DNA of 64,000 nt from SG8-30 sp963710135 (GTDB taxonomy: Bacteria > Pseudomonadota > Gammaproteobacteria > Steroidobacterales > Steroidobacteraceae). The first letter of the stretch is position 1. Each line of letters begins with the position of its first letter. The translations under genes were made by a program, and so were the position numbers. Below the pieces are notes generated by a model that was not told the origin of the DNA, ran no database searches, and saw nothing but the letters and a program-made list of their open reading frames with translations. Positions 1-8,229 of the stretch are shown here, piece by piece. The stretch is from the NCBI GenBank assembly GCA_963710135.1, contig CAVPYY010000003.1, forward strand, positions 806,001-870,000, written 5' to 3'.

Positions 1-566
1 GTGCGCGCGAGCTCCTCGCTGCACAGCTGGGCTACGCGCCCGGAGTCGGCGGCGTCCGCGGGCCACGGCGCCAGGCGCGACAACAGCGGCCGGCCGTGGT
101 CGATGAACATCAGCCGCAGACCGGCGGGCGTGGCGAGGGCCACCAGCACCGGTCGCCGCGGCAGGCGCGCCCGTACGATCCAGTTCGCGACCAGCATGGC
201 CGGCGTATACAGCCCGCGCAGGAGGCCGGCCTCGGCCAGCGACGCCAGGGTGGTCGCCGCGGCGCCGGCCGGCTGCACGCCTGCCAGCACCAGTTCCTCG
301 GACTGCGCGCCGCTGGCAGAGCCCAGCGACAGCGCGGTGCGCCAGGCCGTGTCGGGAAACTCGTTCTGCAGGCGACGCTCGCGCATCGCCAGCCGGTCGC
401 GGCCACGCAGTCTTGGTACCGACTGGCGGGTGAGCATGTCCTCCGCCACGTCGATCACGGCCACCACCGGCGCGCCGGTCCCCGCCGCGCCCGGCTGCAG
501 GCGGCCGTCCGCCCAGTGCCAGGTCTGCTGTCCGCCGGAATGGATGTAGGTCACGTCGTTCGGCAT
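1..566 (-). CDS. Partial PilM/GspL-like pilus assembly protein (3' end outside window)
   Basis: An open minus-strand frame starts with ATG at 564-566, 2 nt after the mshG stop, and stays open to the window edge (188 codons). It begins MPNDVTYIHSGGQQTWHW. Later parts (LVANWIVRARLPRRPVLVAL, FIDHGRPLLSRLAP, then CSEELART) resemble the cytoplasmic actin-like domain of PilM, GspL or MshI proteins, where a conserved ELxRT precedes the second half. It is the last gene of the MSHA-like operon seen here and is translationally close to mshG, so a role in the inner-membrane assembly platform is the natural reading. Family assignment is inference from weak similarity and position. The missing C-terminus would normally carry a membrane segment. 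Confidence 0.55.
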   Translation of the reverse strand, partial: MPNDVTYIHSGGQQTWHWADGRLQPGAAGTGAPVVAVIDVAEDMLTRQSVPRLRGRDRLAMRERRLQNEFPDTAWRTALSLGSASGAQSEELVLAGVQPAGAAATTLASLAEAGLLRGLYTPAMLVANWIVRARLPRRPVLVALATPAGLRLMFIDHGRPLLSRLAPWPADAADSGRVAQLCSEELAR

Positions 567-568
567 GG

Positions 569-1777
569 CTACATCCGGATATTCGAGATGGTGTCGTAGA
601 TCGGACCGAGCACCGCCAGCATGATCCAGCCGAGCACGACCCCCATGACCAGGGTGAGCAGCGGCTCGATCATCGACTGCATGCGGTCGAGCTCTTCATT
701 CACGTCGCGCGAATAGAAGTAGCTGACATTGCGGAGCGAGTCGTCGAGCTGCCCGGAGAACTCGCCGACCCGGATCATGCGCACCACCAGCGGTGGAAAC
801 AGCGTCGACGCGCCGAGCGCCTCGGATACCGGCATGCCCTGGCCGACGAGGGCACGGGCACCGGCCAGCGACCGCGCGATGGCCAGGTTGCCGACCGCGC
901 GCTCGCAGTGGGCGAGGGCGTCGAGCACCGGGATGCCGGCGCTGAACATCAGGGCGAAGGTGTTGGCGAAGCGCGCCAGCGCCACCTTGCGCAGCACGTC
1001 GCCGAGCAGGGGCAAAGTCAGCAGCCAGCGGTCGCGGCGCAGGCGGGCCGCCTCGCTGTGCCTCATGAGGGTCCGAAAGACGATCGCTGCGGCGACCGGC
1101 AGGCCAATGAGCATCGGCCACCATGCGACGAAGAAGGCCGAGGCCGCGATCAGCGCGCGGGTCTGCAACGGCATCTCCTGCCCCATGTTGGCGAGGAAGT
1201 CGGCCAGCTGCGGCACGAGATAGATCATCAGGAAGAACACCACGGCGAAGATCACCACGGCGACGAAAGCCGGATAGCGCACTGCCTTGCGCGTCTGCCG
1301 GGCGATGTCGTCCTGCCACTTCAGGCTGGCGACGATTTCGGCGAGCACGTCCGGCAGACGTCCCGTGACCTCGCCGGCGCTGGCGAGGCCCACCAGCAAG
1401 CCGTCGAACACGTCGGAGTGCGCGGTCAACGCTTCCGAGAAGGTCGAGCCGGTCTCGATCCGGTCCACCAGGTCCGAGGTGAGTGCCCGGATGCGCGGGC
1501 TGTCGGAGGAGTCGCGCAGGTCGGCGAGGGTGTCGAGAATCGGCACGCCGGCCCGCAACAGGGACTCGAGCTGCATGAAGAACTGGATCATCTCGGGCCG
1601 TTTCAGGCCCGAGCGGCGCCACAGCATCTCGAGTCCGGAGCCGCGCGGCTTCGCCTCGAGCACTTCGAGGCCGACCCGGCCGAGACGGCTGTCGAGTTCC
1701 TGCTGGGACCCGGCCTCCGCCTCGCCGCTGACCACCTGGCCGTTGGCGCTGACCGCCCGGTAGCTGTAGCGCGTCAT
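569..1777 (-). CDS. mshG: MSHA-type inner-membrane platform protein (GspF/PilC family)
   Basis: 402-residue polytopic inner-membrane protein that anchors the assembly ATPase and extracts pilin from the membrane. It begins MTRYSYRAVSANGQVVSGEA, the standard N-terminus of the PilC/GspF family. It carries two repeats of the T2SSF domain (about residues 65-190 and 265-390) with the family sequences FFMQLESLLRAGVPILD and FANTFALMFSAGIPVLDAL. Hydrophobic segments lie near residues 165-190, 215-235 and 370-395. The start is set by a 4-nt ATGA overlap with the mshE stop. A much longer reading frame covers this region and part of mshE, but its N-terminal two thirds is mshE read in the wrong frame. PilC and GspF are hard to separate by sequence; the MSHA name comes from gene order. 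Confidence 0.9.
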   Translation of the reverse strand: MTRYSYRAVSANGQVVSGEAEAGSQQELDSRLGRVGLEVLEAKPRGSGLEMLWRRSGLKRPEMIQFFMQLESLLRAGVPILDTLADLRDSSDSPRIRALTSDLVDRIETGSTFSEALTAHSDVFDGLLVGLASAGEVTGRLPDVLAEIVASLKWQDDIARQTRKAVRYPAFVAVVIFAVVFFLMIYLVPQLADFLANMGQEMPLQTRALIAASAFFVAWWPMLIGLPVAAAIVFRTLMRHSEAARLRRDRWLLTLPLLGDVLRKVALARFANTFALMFSAGIPVLDALAHCERAVGNLAIARSLAGARALVGQGMPVSEALGASTLFPPLVVRMIRVGEFSGQLDDSLRNVSYFYSRDVNEELDRMQSMIEPLLTLVMGVVLGWIMLAVLGPIYDTISNIRM

Positions 1778-3477
1778 GGGTGCACCAGATCGGTCAGGTC
1801 GACCACGCGGCCGATCTCCTCGATGGTGGTGACGCCCTCGCGGACGCGGCGCAGGCCGTCGAGCGCGATGGGCACCATGCCTTCCGCCTCGGCGGCGCGC
1901 TGCAGTTCGATCAGGGTCGCGCGACGCGCGACCAGCTCGTCCAGCGCCGGTACGAAACGCACGATCTCGACGATCGCCAGCCGCCCGCGATAGCCCGAGA
2001 AGCCGCACTTCTCGCAACCGACCGCGCGCTTGATCGGCTGTCCGGGCGGTATCGAGAGGATGCGCGCCTCGAGCTCGTCCGCCGGACTCTCGTTGCAGCA
2101 GGCGACACACAATCGCCGGACCAGCCGCTGCGCGACGATGCCGATGATGTTCCCCGCCATGGACTCCGGCTGCAGGCCGAGATCGAGCAGGCGCGGGATG
2201 GAGCGCAGCGCCGAGTTGGTGTGCAGGGTCGTCAACACCTGGTGACCGGTCATCGCGGCCCGCAGCGCCATTTCGGCGGTATCGTGGTCGCGCACCTCGC
2301 CGACCAGGATGATGTCGGGGTCCTGGCGCATCAGCGAGCGGATGCCGTCGGCAAAGTTCAGCTTCACGGCATGCGCGACCGAGGTCTGGCGCACCAGCGG
2401 CAGCGAGTACTCGACCGGATCCTCGAGCGTCATGACGTTCACGTGCTCGGTGCTGCTGTGGTTCAGGATCGAGTACAGCGTCGTGGTCTTGCCGCTGCCG
2501 GTGGGCCCGGTGATCAGCAGCAGCCCCTCCGGCCGCGCCAGCATCAGCTTGAGCAGGTTCACCTGGTTGGCGCTGAAGCCGGCCGACTCGAGGTCGATCA
2601 GCCCGGCCTTCTTGTCGAGGATTCGCAGCACGAAGTTTTCGCCGTGCACCGTCGGGTGCGCGGCGGCGCGGAAGTCGACTTCGCGCCCCGCCAGCGTCAG
2701 CGAGATCCGGCCGTCCTGCGGCGCCCGGTTCTCCGCGATGTTCATGCCGGACAGGATCTTCAGCCGCACCAGCATCGCGGCCCAGTAGCGCCGATGCAGC
2801 GCCCGGACCTGGCGCAGCACGCCGTCCACCCGGTAACGGATGCGGATGAAGTGCGATTCCGGCTCGAAGTGGATGTCGGAGGCGCCGACCACGACGGCGT
2901 CGGTCAGCAGCGCGTCGATGAGGCGCACCACCGGGTGGGAATACTCGCGCGCCTGCTCGGCGGACAGCGTCGACAGGTCCGTGCGGCCGGTCTCGATCTC
3001 GTGCAGGATGCCGTCTATCGACAGGTCGTGGTCGTAGTACTGTTCGATTGCCCGCTGGATCTCGCCCGAAGCCGCCAGCAGCCACTCGATCTCCGCCCTG
3101 GTTCCGAGCTGTGCCCTGACCTGGTCGATCGCGACGATGTCGTTGACGTCGCTGATCGCGATCGACAACACATTGGTTTCCTGATCCAGGCTGACGGGGA
3201 ACACGCCGTGCCGGCGCGCGACGTCCTTCGGGATCAGCGCGAGCGCCTTGCGATCAGCCAGCAGCCCGGACAGGTTGACGTTCTGCGCGCCGAGCGATTC
3301 CGACAGCTGGTCGCGCAGCGTCGACTCGGTCATGAAGCCGAGCGCCACCAGCGTCTCGCCCAGCTGCTGTTTGGTCCGGCGCTGCTCGATCAGCGCGATT
3401 TTCAGCTGGTCGGCGCTGATCAGGCCGCGCTCGCGCAGCCGCTCGCCGAGCATTCCCTTGCGTGGCGCGGTGGTCAT
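1774..3477 (-). CDS. mshE: MSHA-type pilus extension ATPase (GspE/PilB family)
   Basis: 567-residue hexameric ATPase that powers pilin polymerisation at the cytoplasmic face. The N-terminus carries two tandem MshEN-type repeats (about residues 9-32 and 38-62, seen as LGERLRERGLISADQLKIAL and LGETLVALG), the module known in Vibrio MshE to bind cyclic di-GMP. The ATPase core has Walker A GPTGSGKTT (Lys330), an Asp/Glu-rich box LEDPVEYSL, Walker B IILVGEVRD and the His box. Two cysteine pairs (CVAC and CEKC, about residues 455-500) form the usual zinc site. Length is typical. It overlaps mshN upstream and mshG downstream by ATGA, so translation is probably coupled. In repeat 1 the Arg often found before LG is Met, so nucleotide binding is likely but not certain. 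Confidence 0.92.
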   Translation of the reverse strand: MTTAPRKGMLGERLRERGLISADQLKIALIEQRRTKQQLGETLVALGFMTESTLRDQLSESLGAQNVNLSGLLADRKALALIPKDVARRHGVFPVSLDQETNVLSIAISDVNDIVAIDQVRAQLGTRAEIEWLLAASGEIQRAIEQYYDHDLSIDGILHEIETGRTDLSTLSAEQAREYSHPVVRLIDALLTDAVVVGASDIHFEPESHFIRIRYRVDGVLRQVRALHRRYWAAMLVRLKILSGMNIAENRAPQDGRISLTLAGREVDFRAAAHPTVHGENFVLRILDKKAGLIDLESAGFSANQVNLLKLMLARPEGLLLITGPTGSGKTTTLYSILNHSSTEHVNVMTLEDPVEYSLPLVRQTSVAHAVKLNFADGIRSLMRQDPDIILVGEVRDHDTAEMALRAAMTGHQVLTTLHTNSALRSIPRLLDLGLQPESMAGNIIGIVAQRLVRRLCVACCNESPADELEARILSIPPGQPIKRAVGCEKCGFSGYRGRLAIVEIVRFVPALDELVARRATLIELQRAAEAEGMVPIALDGLRRVREGVTTIEEIGRVVDLTDLVHP

Positions 3478-4661
3478 GGCTGGCCCGTCTCGATCCCCGC
3501 CAGATGCGAGCGCAGCGCCGCGGTGTCGAACGCGGGCGGGCTGCCGCCCTCGGCCAGCGACAGCGCGCGCCGATAGTAGTCCGCCGCCGCGCGCGCCTGG
3601 CCGAGATGCTCGAGCGCCACGGCCAGGTTGAAGGCGTAGTCGGCCTGGCCCGGCGCGGCCGCGAACGCCTCGAAGTAGGCGGCCTGGGCATCAGCCCACC
3701 GGCTGTCGGCGGCCAGCAGATTGCCGAGCGCGAAGTACAGCGGCGCGGCCGGCTGCTCGGCGAGCAGGCTCTTCAACTGCGATTCGGCGGCGGGGCCGGC
3801 GGCGTCGCTGCCGAGACGCGACAGGCCGGCCCAGGCAAAGGCGTTGCGCGGATCCTGCGCCAGGGCCTGGCGGTAGTACTCCGCGGCGGCGGGCCATTCG
3901 CCTTGCCATTCCGCGACGGTTGCGAGGCCGAGCAGCGCGTCGATCTGGGTCGGCTCTGTGCCGAGGACTTCGCGATACAGGGACTTGGCGGTCGCCAGTT
4001 CGCCGCGACGCAGCGCGGCATAGGCCGCGCCGAGCGGCGAGGCGCGTTGTGACTGCAGCACCGTCACGGCCGGCTCCGAGGGTGCCGGTGCCTGCGCCGG
4101 TACCGCCGGGGCGGGTTGCGCCGGTCGCGCAGCGGGCTGGTCGACGGCTGCCGGGGGCGGAGCGGCCGGCGACGCCTTCGGCACGGCGGCCGTTGCAGCG
4201 ACTATGGGCGCCGGATCTTCGGCGGTCGGGATCATTGGCGGCGCTCCGCCGCTGCCGTCCGGCAGCGTCACCGGAAAACCCTGCGGAGGCGCAGGCGCGA
4301 TCGCCGCTGGCGCGGAGGACAGCGCGAGCCAGGCCAGCAAGGCGCTGACCAGCAGCGCGAGCAGCAGCAATCCGAGGACTCCCCGCGACAGTCGCCGGGT
4401 CGGCCCCGCCGTGGGCGGCGAGTCGGCCGCGACCGCGTTGCCCGGCAGGGCAAAACCGTGCGCAAGCGTTCCCGGCGCGGCATGGAGCGGAGGTGCTGCG
4501 GGTTTCGCCGGCGGTGCCTCGCCCTCGATCTCGAGTTCGAGCGCGGCCGGTTCCTGCCGAGGCGGCGCAGGCGCAGGCACTGGCGCAGGCGCGTGCGCGG
4601 GCGGCTCAGGCTCGCGCTTGCGCAGCTCGGCTTGCTTGAGCGCTTCCAGCAACAGGCTCAT
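3474..4661 (-). CDS. mshN: MSHA-type TPR protein MshN
   Basis: 395-residue membrane-anchored tetratricopeptide protein. It begins MSLLLEALKQAELRKRE, the typical MshN/PilF-like N-terminus. A long Pro/Ala-rich stretch (20-60) follows, then one transmembrane helix (about residues 95-115), another Pro/Ala-rich linker, and at least four TPR units from about residue 205 to the end (for example YAALRRGELATAKSLYREVL and YFALGNLLAADSRWADAQAA). The start is backed by a strong ribosome site, GGAGG, in the 11-nt gap after mshL. The stop overlaps the mshE start by 4 nt. MshN is thought to help assemble or stabilise the secretin-platform complex; its exact role is not well established in any species. Confidence 0.82.
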   Translation of the reverse strand: MSLLLEALKQAELRKREPEPPAHAPAPVPAPAPPRQEPAALELEIEGEAPPAKPAAPPLHAAPGTLAHGFALPGNAVAADSPPTAGPTRRLSRGVLGLLLLALLVSALLAWLALSSAPAAIAPAPPQGFPVTLPDGSGGAPPMIPTAEDPAPIVAATAAVPKASPAAPPPAAVDQPAARPAQPAPAVPAQAPAPSEPAVTVLQSQRASPLGAAYAALRRGELATAKSLYREVLGTEPTQIDALLGLATVAEWQGEWPAAAEYYRQALAQDPRNAFAWAGLSRLGSDAAGPAAESQLKSLLAEQPAAPLYFALGNLLAADSRWADAQAAYFEAFAAAPGQADYAFNLAVALEHLGQARAAADYYRRALSLAEGGSPPAFDTAALRSHLAGIETGQP

Positions 4662-4672
4662 CGCGGGCCTCC

Positions 4673-6421
4673 TCAGGGTGTCGTCGACGCGCGCTCACTG
4701 GCGGCGTCGCGCAGGAAGCCCTCGTCCGGCAGCTGACTGCGGAAGCGCCGGTAATCACCCTCGAGCGTCGGCTCGCGCACGATCGTCGGACGCAAGAAGA
4801 TCACCAGCTCGCTCTTGGTGCCGGACTTGGAGCGGTACTTGAACAGGTTGCCGGCGCCGGGCAGGCGGCTCAGTCCGGGCACGCCGTCCTGGCCCGACTG
4901 CGCCGTGTCGCGCATCAGTCCGCCGAGCACGGCGATCTGTCCATCGCGCACCTTGATGATTGACTCCATTTCGCGGGTCTGGATCTCGGGCACCCGGCTC
5001 GACACGTCCGGCAGGTCGGCGCCCTGCTGGCGCGCGAGCGCGATCGACAGCGCCACACCGGGATCCTCGACGAATCCGGTGAGCCTCGAGATCGTCGGCC
5101 GCAGGTTCAGGATGACCTCGTCGTTGGCCGCAATCTGCGGCGTGACGTTCATCAGGAAGCCGACCGGCACGGTGTTGGGCGTCGAGCTGACGGTAAAGGT
5201 CGTCGGACTGCCCGCCGTCCCGGGCGTGAAGTCGGTGGTGAGCTGGAAGTAGACGAGATTGTCGACCACCTTGATCAGCGCGGTCTGGTTGTTCAGCACG
5301 CTGATCTTGGGGCTCGACAGCACGCGCTTGCGGCCGAACGAGTCCAGCAGCCTGAGTGCCGCGGACAGGTCCCACTGGGATGTCTGATGATCGTAGGAGA
5401 TCAGGCCGAGCGTCGGGATCGACGCGCCGATCGGCGTGCCGCCCGGCAGCGACGTGCCGCCGCCAACCGGCTGCAGCGTCATGCCCAGGTTTGCGCCACC
5501 GCGACGAATGACTTCCCAGTCGATGCCCTGCTCGAAGTCGTCGTTCAACTCGACTTCGGCGATGGTGGCCTCGATCAGGACCTGGCGGCGCGCGCTCAGC
5601 ACGCTGGCGTCCAGGAACTCCTGAACCTTGACGTGCTGCCGTTGCGTAGCCCGCACGGCGATGACGCCGGTCTCGGGCTGGGCGATGACCGACGCAGCCT
5701 CGCGGAAGCGGACATTCGTCCGCGGGCCATCGGCCTGCCTCTCGCCGTCGGTGGCTGCTGCCGGTTCCTCGACGATCTTGTCGGTTTCCTGCAGCAGCGC
5801 CTTGATCGATTCGGTAAGCGATTCCCAGTAACGGTGGTTGGAGGTGTTGGTCAGCGACGTCGACGAGTTGTTGCCCGGCCCGGAACCGGCGCCGCCGCCC
5901 TCGAGACCGGTGCCGCCGGTGGTGGCCACCTGGGTGGCGATCGACACCGTGCTGTTGGCGTTGCGGGCGATGTTCGGATACTCGATGCGGTACAGCCGGA
6001 GGAACGGCACGTCCGGCACCACGCTCAACAGCGTGCCCTCGAGGGTGTAGCGCATGTCGATCTGGGACGCGATGCGCTCCAGTATCTGCGGCAGGGTCTG
6101 GTCGATGGCGTTCATCGAGACCGTGCCGCGGATGTCGGGATGGATGTCGACGTTGAGCCTGGCGTCGCGCGCCAGCTCGAACAGCAGCTTCGCCGCCGGC
6201 ACGTCGTTTACGACGACCGTGTAGGTCTCCAGCGGCGGTCGCGCCACGGGTGGCGGCAGGTCGAGGCTGCGCTGCACCGGCGCGGGTCGTGGCGCCACGG
6301 GCGCAGGCACCGCATCGGCCTGCTGCAGATGGGTGTCCGGGGTCGGCGGCGGCGCGCTCGCGCAGGCCGCCAGCGTCAGGACGGCAACCGCAGCCGGAAG
6401 GATTCTTGCCAGGTGGCTCAT
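4673..6421 (-). CDS. mshL: MSHA-type outer-membrane secretin MshL
   Basis: 582-residue outer-membrane secretin that forms the channel for the pilus. The N-terminus is a lipoprotein signal ending in the lipobox LAAC at about residue 22. A Pro-rich spacer follows, then an STN/N0 domain (about 70-170, VVVNDVPAAKLLFELARDA), an N1-type domain containing a Gly/Ser-rich loop, and the secretin domain (about 330-560) with VPEIQTREMESIIKVRDGQI and LGGLMRDTAQSGQDGVPGLS. ATG at 6421 is chosen because it overlaps the mshM stop by ATGA and begins directly with the signal peptide. The frame stays open a further 81 codons upstream, but that sequence is mshM read out of frame. This is distinct from the PilQ secretin at 24.2-26.3 kb, so the cell has two secretins. 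Confidence 0.92.
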   Translation of the reverse strand: MSHLARILPAAVAVLTLAACASAPPPTPDTHLQQADAVPAPVAPRPAPVQRSLDLPPPVARPPLETYTVVVNDVPAAKLLFELARDARLNVDIHPDIRGTVSMNAIDQTLPQILERIASQIDMRYTLEGTLLSVVPDVPFLRLYRIEYPNIARNANSTVSIATQVATTGGTGLEGGGAGSGPGNNSSTSLTNTSNHRYWESLTESIKALLQETDKIVEEPAAATDGERQADGPRTNVRFREAASVIAQPETGVIAVRATQRQHVKVQEFLDASVLSARRQVLIEATIAEVELNDDFEQGIDWEVIRRGGANLGMTLQPVGGGTSLPGGTPIGASIPTLGLISYDHQTSQWDLSAALRLLDSFGRKRVLSSPKISVLNNQTALIKVVDNLVYFQLTTDFTPGTAGSPTTFTVSSTPNTVPVGFLMNVTPQIAANDEVILNLRPTISRLTGFVEDPGVALSIALARQQGADLPDVSSRVPEIQTREMESIIKVRDGQIAVLGGLMRDTAQSGQDGVPGLSRLPGAGNLFKYRSKSGTKSELVIFLRPTIVREPTLEGDYRRFRSQLPDEGFLRDAASERASTTP

Positions 6422-7281
6422 GCATGCACCGCATACCGCGGCATTGCCACGGCCTTGATGGGATCGATCAGGGTCGCGGTGACCGCGTGCGTCGCCGCAC
6501 GCAGGTCGACGGCATGGCGGCCGCGCGCAAAGGCGGCCATCAGTGCCTTGTCCGCGATGACGTTTATCCGGCGGATCAGTCCGCCAGAGGCTTCGAAGAT
6601 TGCGCGCGCCGCGCGGTCCGAGAACAGCTTCTCGCCCGTATGGCCGGCCCCGCGCAGGCGACAATGCAGGTAGGCGCGGGTCTCGCGCGCGGTCAGGGGC
6701 GGCACCCGCAGGCGTTCGACCACGCGATCCAGCAATGGCCTCATGGCCGGCCGCGTCAGCAGCGCGTCGAGTTCGGGCTGCCCGAACAGGACTATCTGCA
6801 GCAGCTTGTGAAAGCTGGTTTCCAGATTCGACAGCAGGCGGATCTCTTCCAATGAGGCCGCCGGCATGGCGTGCGCCTCATCGACGACCAGCAGCACGCG
6901 CCGGCCCGCCGCGTGATGGGCGATCAGCCGTGCATGCAGTGCGTCGAGCAGATTGACCGGCTTGCGCTCCGCCTCGCCCGCCGCGGGTCCGAGATCCGCC
7001 AGGATCGCGCTGAGGATCGCGCGCCTGGAGAGCGAGGGATTGGTCAGGTAGACGAGTTGCATGCCCGCCGGGCTGCGCTCGAGCAGCATCCGGCACAACA
7101 TCGTCTTGCCGCTGCCGACTTCGCCGGTCACCGCGACGATGCCTTCCTGGTGGCGCGCCGAGTACTCAAGTGCTTCGAGCAGGGCACCGCGCCCGCCGCC
7201 CTCGAAGAACATCGCCGGATTCGGCGTGATCGAGAACGGGGGCGCGTGCAGTCCGAAGTGCTCCAGGTACAGCATGCTCAT
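6418..7281 (-). CDS. mshM: MSHA-type AAA ATPase MshM (ExeA-like)
   Basis: 287-residue AAA ATPase of the ExeA/GspA family. It begins MSMLYLEHFGLHAPPFSITP, the conserved family opening in which a Tyr/Leu-rich start is followed by PFxxxPNP. Walker A is GEVGSGKT (Lys59) and Walker B is LLVVDEAHAMP (Asp134, Glu135). Unlike ExeA there is no C-terminal periplasmic part; the protein ends after the AAA lid, as in MshM. It presumably helps insert or assemble the secretin. It is the second gene of the operon after the prepilin, 29 nt downstream, and overlaps mshL by 4 nt. No strong ribosome site is visible before the ATG. Confidence 0.88.
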   Translation of the reverse strand: MSMLYLEHFGLHAPPFSITPNPAMFFEGGGRGALLEALEYSARHQEGIVAVTGEVGSGKTMLCRMLLERSPAGMQLVYLTNPSLSRRAILSAILADLGPAAGEAERKPVNLLDALHARLIAHHAAGRRVLLVVDEAHAMPAASLEEIRLLSNLETSFHKLLQIVLFGQPELDALLTRPAMRPLLDRVVERLRVPPLTARETRAYLHCRLRGAGHTGEKLFSDRAARAIFEASGGLIRRINVIADKALMAAFARGRHAVDLRAATHAVTATLIDPIKAVAMPRYAVHA

Positions 7282-7310
7282 GGGAAGACCAGTCGCTTGT
7301 GGCGGGTGGC

Positions 7311-7979
7311 TCAGAGCGTGGTGCAGACGGTGTAGCGCTGGTCTTCGCTGTAGGCCGCCGCGACCGCACCCGGGGCGGTGTTGCCGTTGCCGGCCTGCTG
7401 CGTGGCGCGCACCGAGCCGGAGTCCGGCTGGCCGTCGTCGATCTGGTTGTCGATGCCGACCGCCGACTTGCCTGGAACCTGGCTCATGCAGGTGACCCGG
7501 CTGTTCATGTTGCCAAGCTGCGTGGTGAGCGAAGCGATGCCGGTGATGCCGCCGAAGGCGTTGCGCGGGAAGGCGGTCGCGCCGGTCTCAGCCGGGTTGC
7601 CCGTCAGGAAACCCGCGGCACGCAGGTGCTGCCAGAAGCCAAGATGCTCGCCGGTGGGGCCGGCGAACGGATTGGCCGGCGCACCGATGGCGCCGTCGCG
7701 GTTGCCGCCGACGGTGATCGCGGCCCAGTTGCTGCCGCGCGCCTGCAACGTGGCGACCGGGCCATCGTCGCCCGGCAGGACGCGATAACGGTCGAAGTAC
7801 GAGTAAGAGGCAGCCTTGATGCTGTTGATGTCGCTGACCGCGTTCTTGACGCGGCTGTTGTCGATCAGCTCCTGGCCCTTGAGGATCGCGCCGAGCAGCA
7901 GGCCGATGATGACCAGTACGATCGCGATCTCGACGAGGGTGAAGCCGGCCTGGCGGCCGATTGAGGGCGGGTTTTTCAT
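7311..7979 (-). CDS. Type IV prepilin-like protein (MSHA cluster)
   Basis: 222-residue prepilin. A short leader MKNPPSIGRQAG is followed by FTLVEIAIVLVIIGLLLGAI, giving a class III signal with prepilin-peptidase cleavage at Gly12-Phe13, Glu at +5 and a hydrophobic alpha-1 helix. The C-terminal part has two Cys (in VTCMSQ and YTVCTT) that could form the D-loop disulphide. It is longer than a typical MSHA major pilin (about 170) and lies upstream of mshM rather than after mshG. It may therefore be a minor or divergent pilin rather than MshA. The start is supported by a GGGAG ribosome site 7-8 nt upstream. It is the first gene of the operon and has a 250-bp leader region before it. Confidence 0.82.
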   Translation of the reverse strand: MKNPPSIGRQAGFTLVEIAIVLVIIGLLLGAILKGQELIDNSRVKNAVSDINSIKAASYSYFDRYRVLPGDDGPVATLQARGSNWAAITVGGNRDGAIGAPANPFAGPTGEHLGFWQHLRAAGFLTGNPAETGATAFPRNAFGGITGIASLTTQLGNMNSRVTCMSQVPGKSAVGIDNQIDDGQPDSGSVRATQQAGNGNTAPGAVAAAYSEDQRYTVCTTL

Positions 7980-8102
7980 CGCTCAACTCCCAAAGTGATA
8001 CATGCATGTACAAAGAGCGCGCGCCCGCCCGGTGCCGGGTCAGGTTCGCGTGTTCTGTGTCGGCAGGGAGCGACGGGACTCGCGTGAACCGCGTCACATT
8101 AG

Positions 8103-8123
8103 GTCCGGGGTTCAGGCCCGGAC
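8103..8123. terminator. Hairpin between unknown gene and pilin operon
   Basis: A 7-bp perfect stem, GTCCGGG/CCCGGAC, has a 7-nt loop. It sits in the 250-bp spacer between the stop of the unknown minus-strand gene (8230) and the pilin start (7979). There is no T-tract on either side, so it is at best a weak or factor-assisted terminator of the upstream gene; it might instead lie in the pilin 5' leader. An AT-rich stretch just beside it (8130-8143) could hold the pilin promoter, but no convincing -35/-10 pair was found. Confidence 0.3.
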
Positions 8124-8229
8124 TGAGGAAGATAAGTAAAATGTGAGAACCGGCTCACGAGATCCAGCGCTCAAGTCGAGCGGCGAGAACCCGGCCGGGC
8201 CAACTGGCGGTTGCTGCGGGAGCCGGGGA

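Noticed and set aside
569..3085. An 838-codon frame that looks like an ATPase-platform fusion
   Set aside because: Only its last 402 codons (GspF/MshG) match a family; the rest is mshE in a wrong frame. The ATGA overlap shows two genes.
1780..3576. A 598-codon plus-strand frame over mshE
   Set aside because: Antisense of mshE with low-complexity His/Arg/Asp composition and no recognisable domain.
8143..8160. CRP/Vfr-like site TGTGA-N8-TCAC before the pilin gene
   Set aside because: Spacing is 8 rather than 6 and the second half is incomplete.
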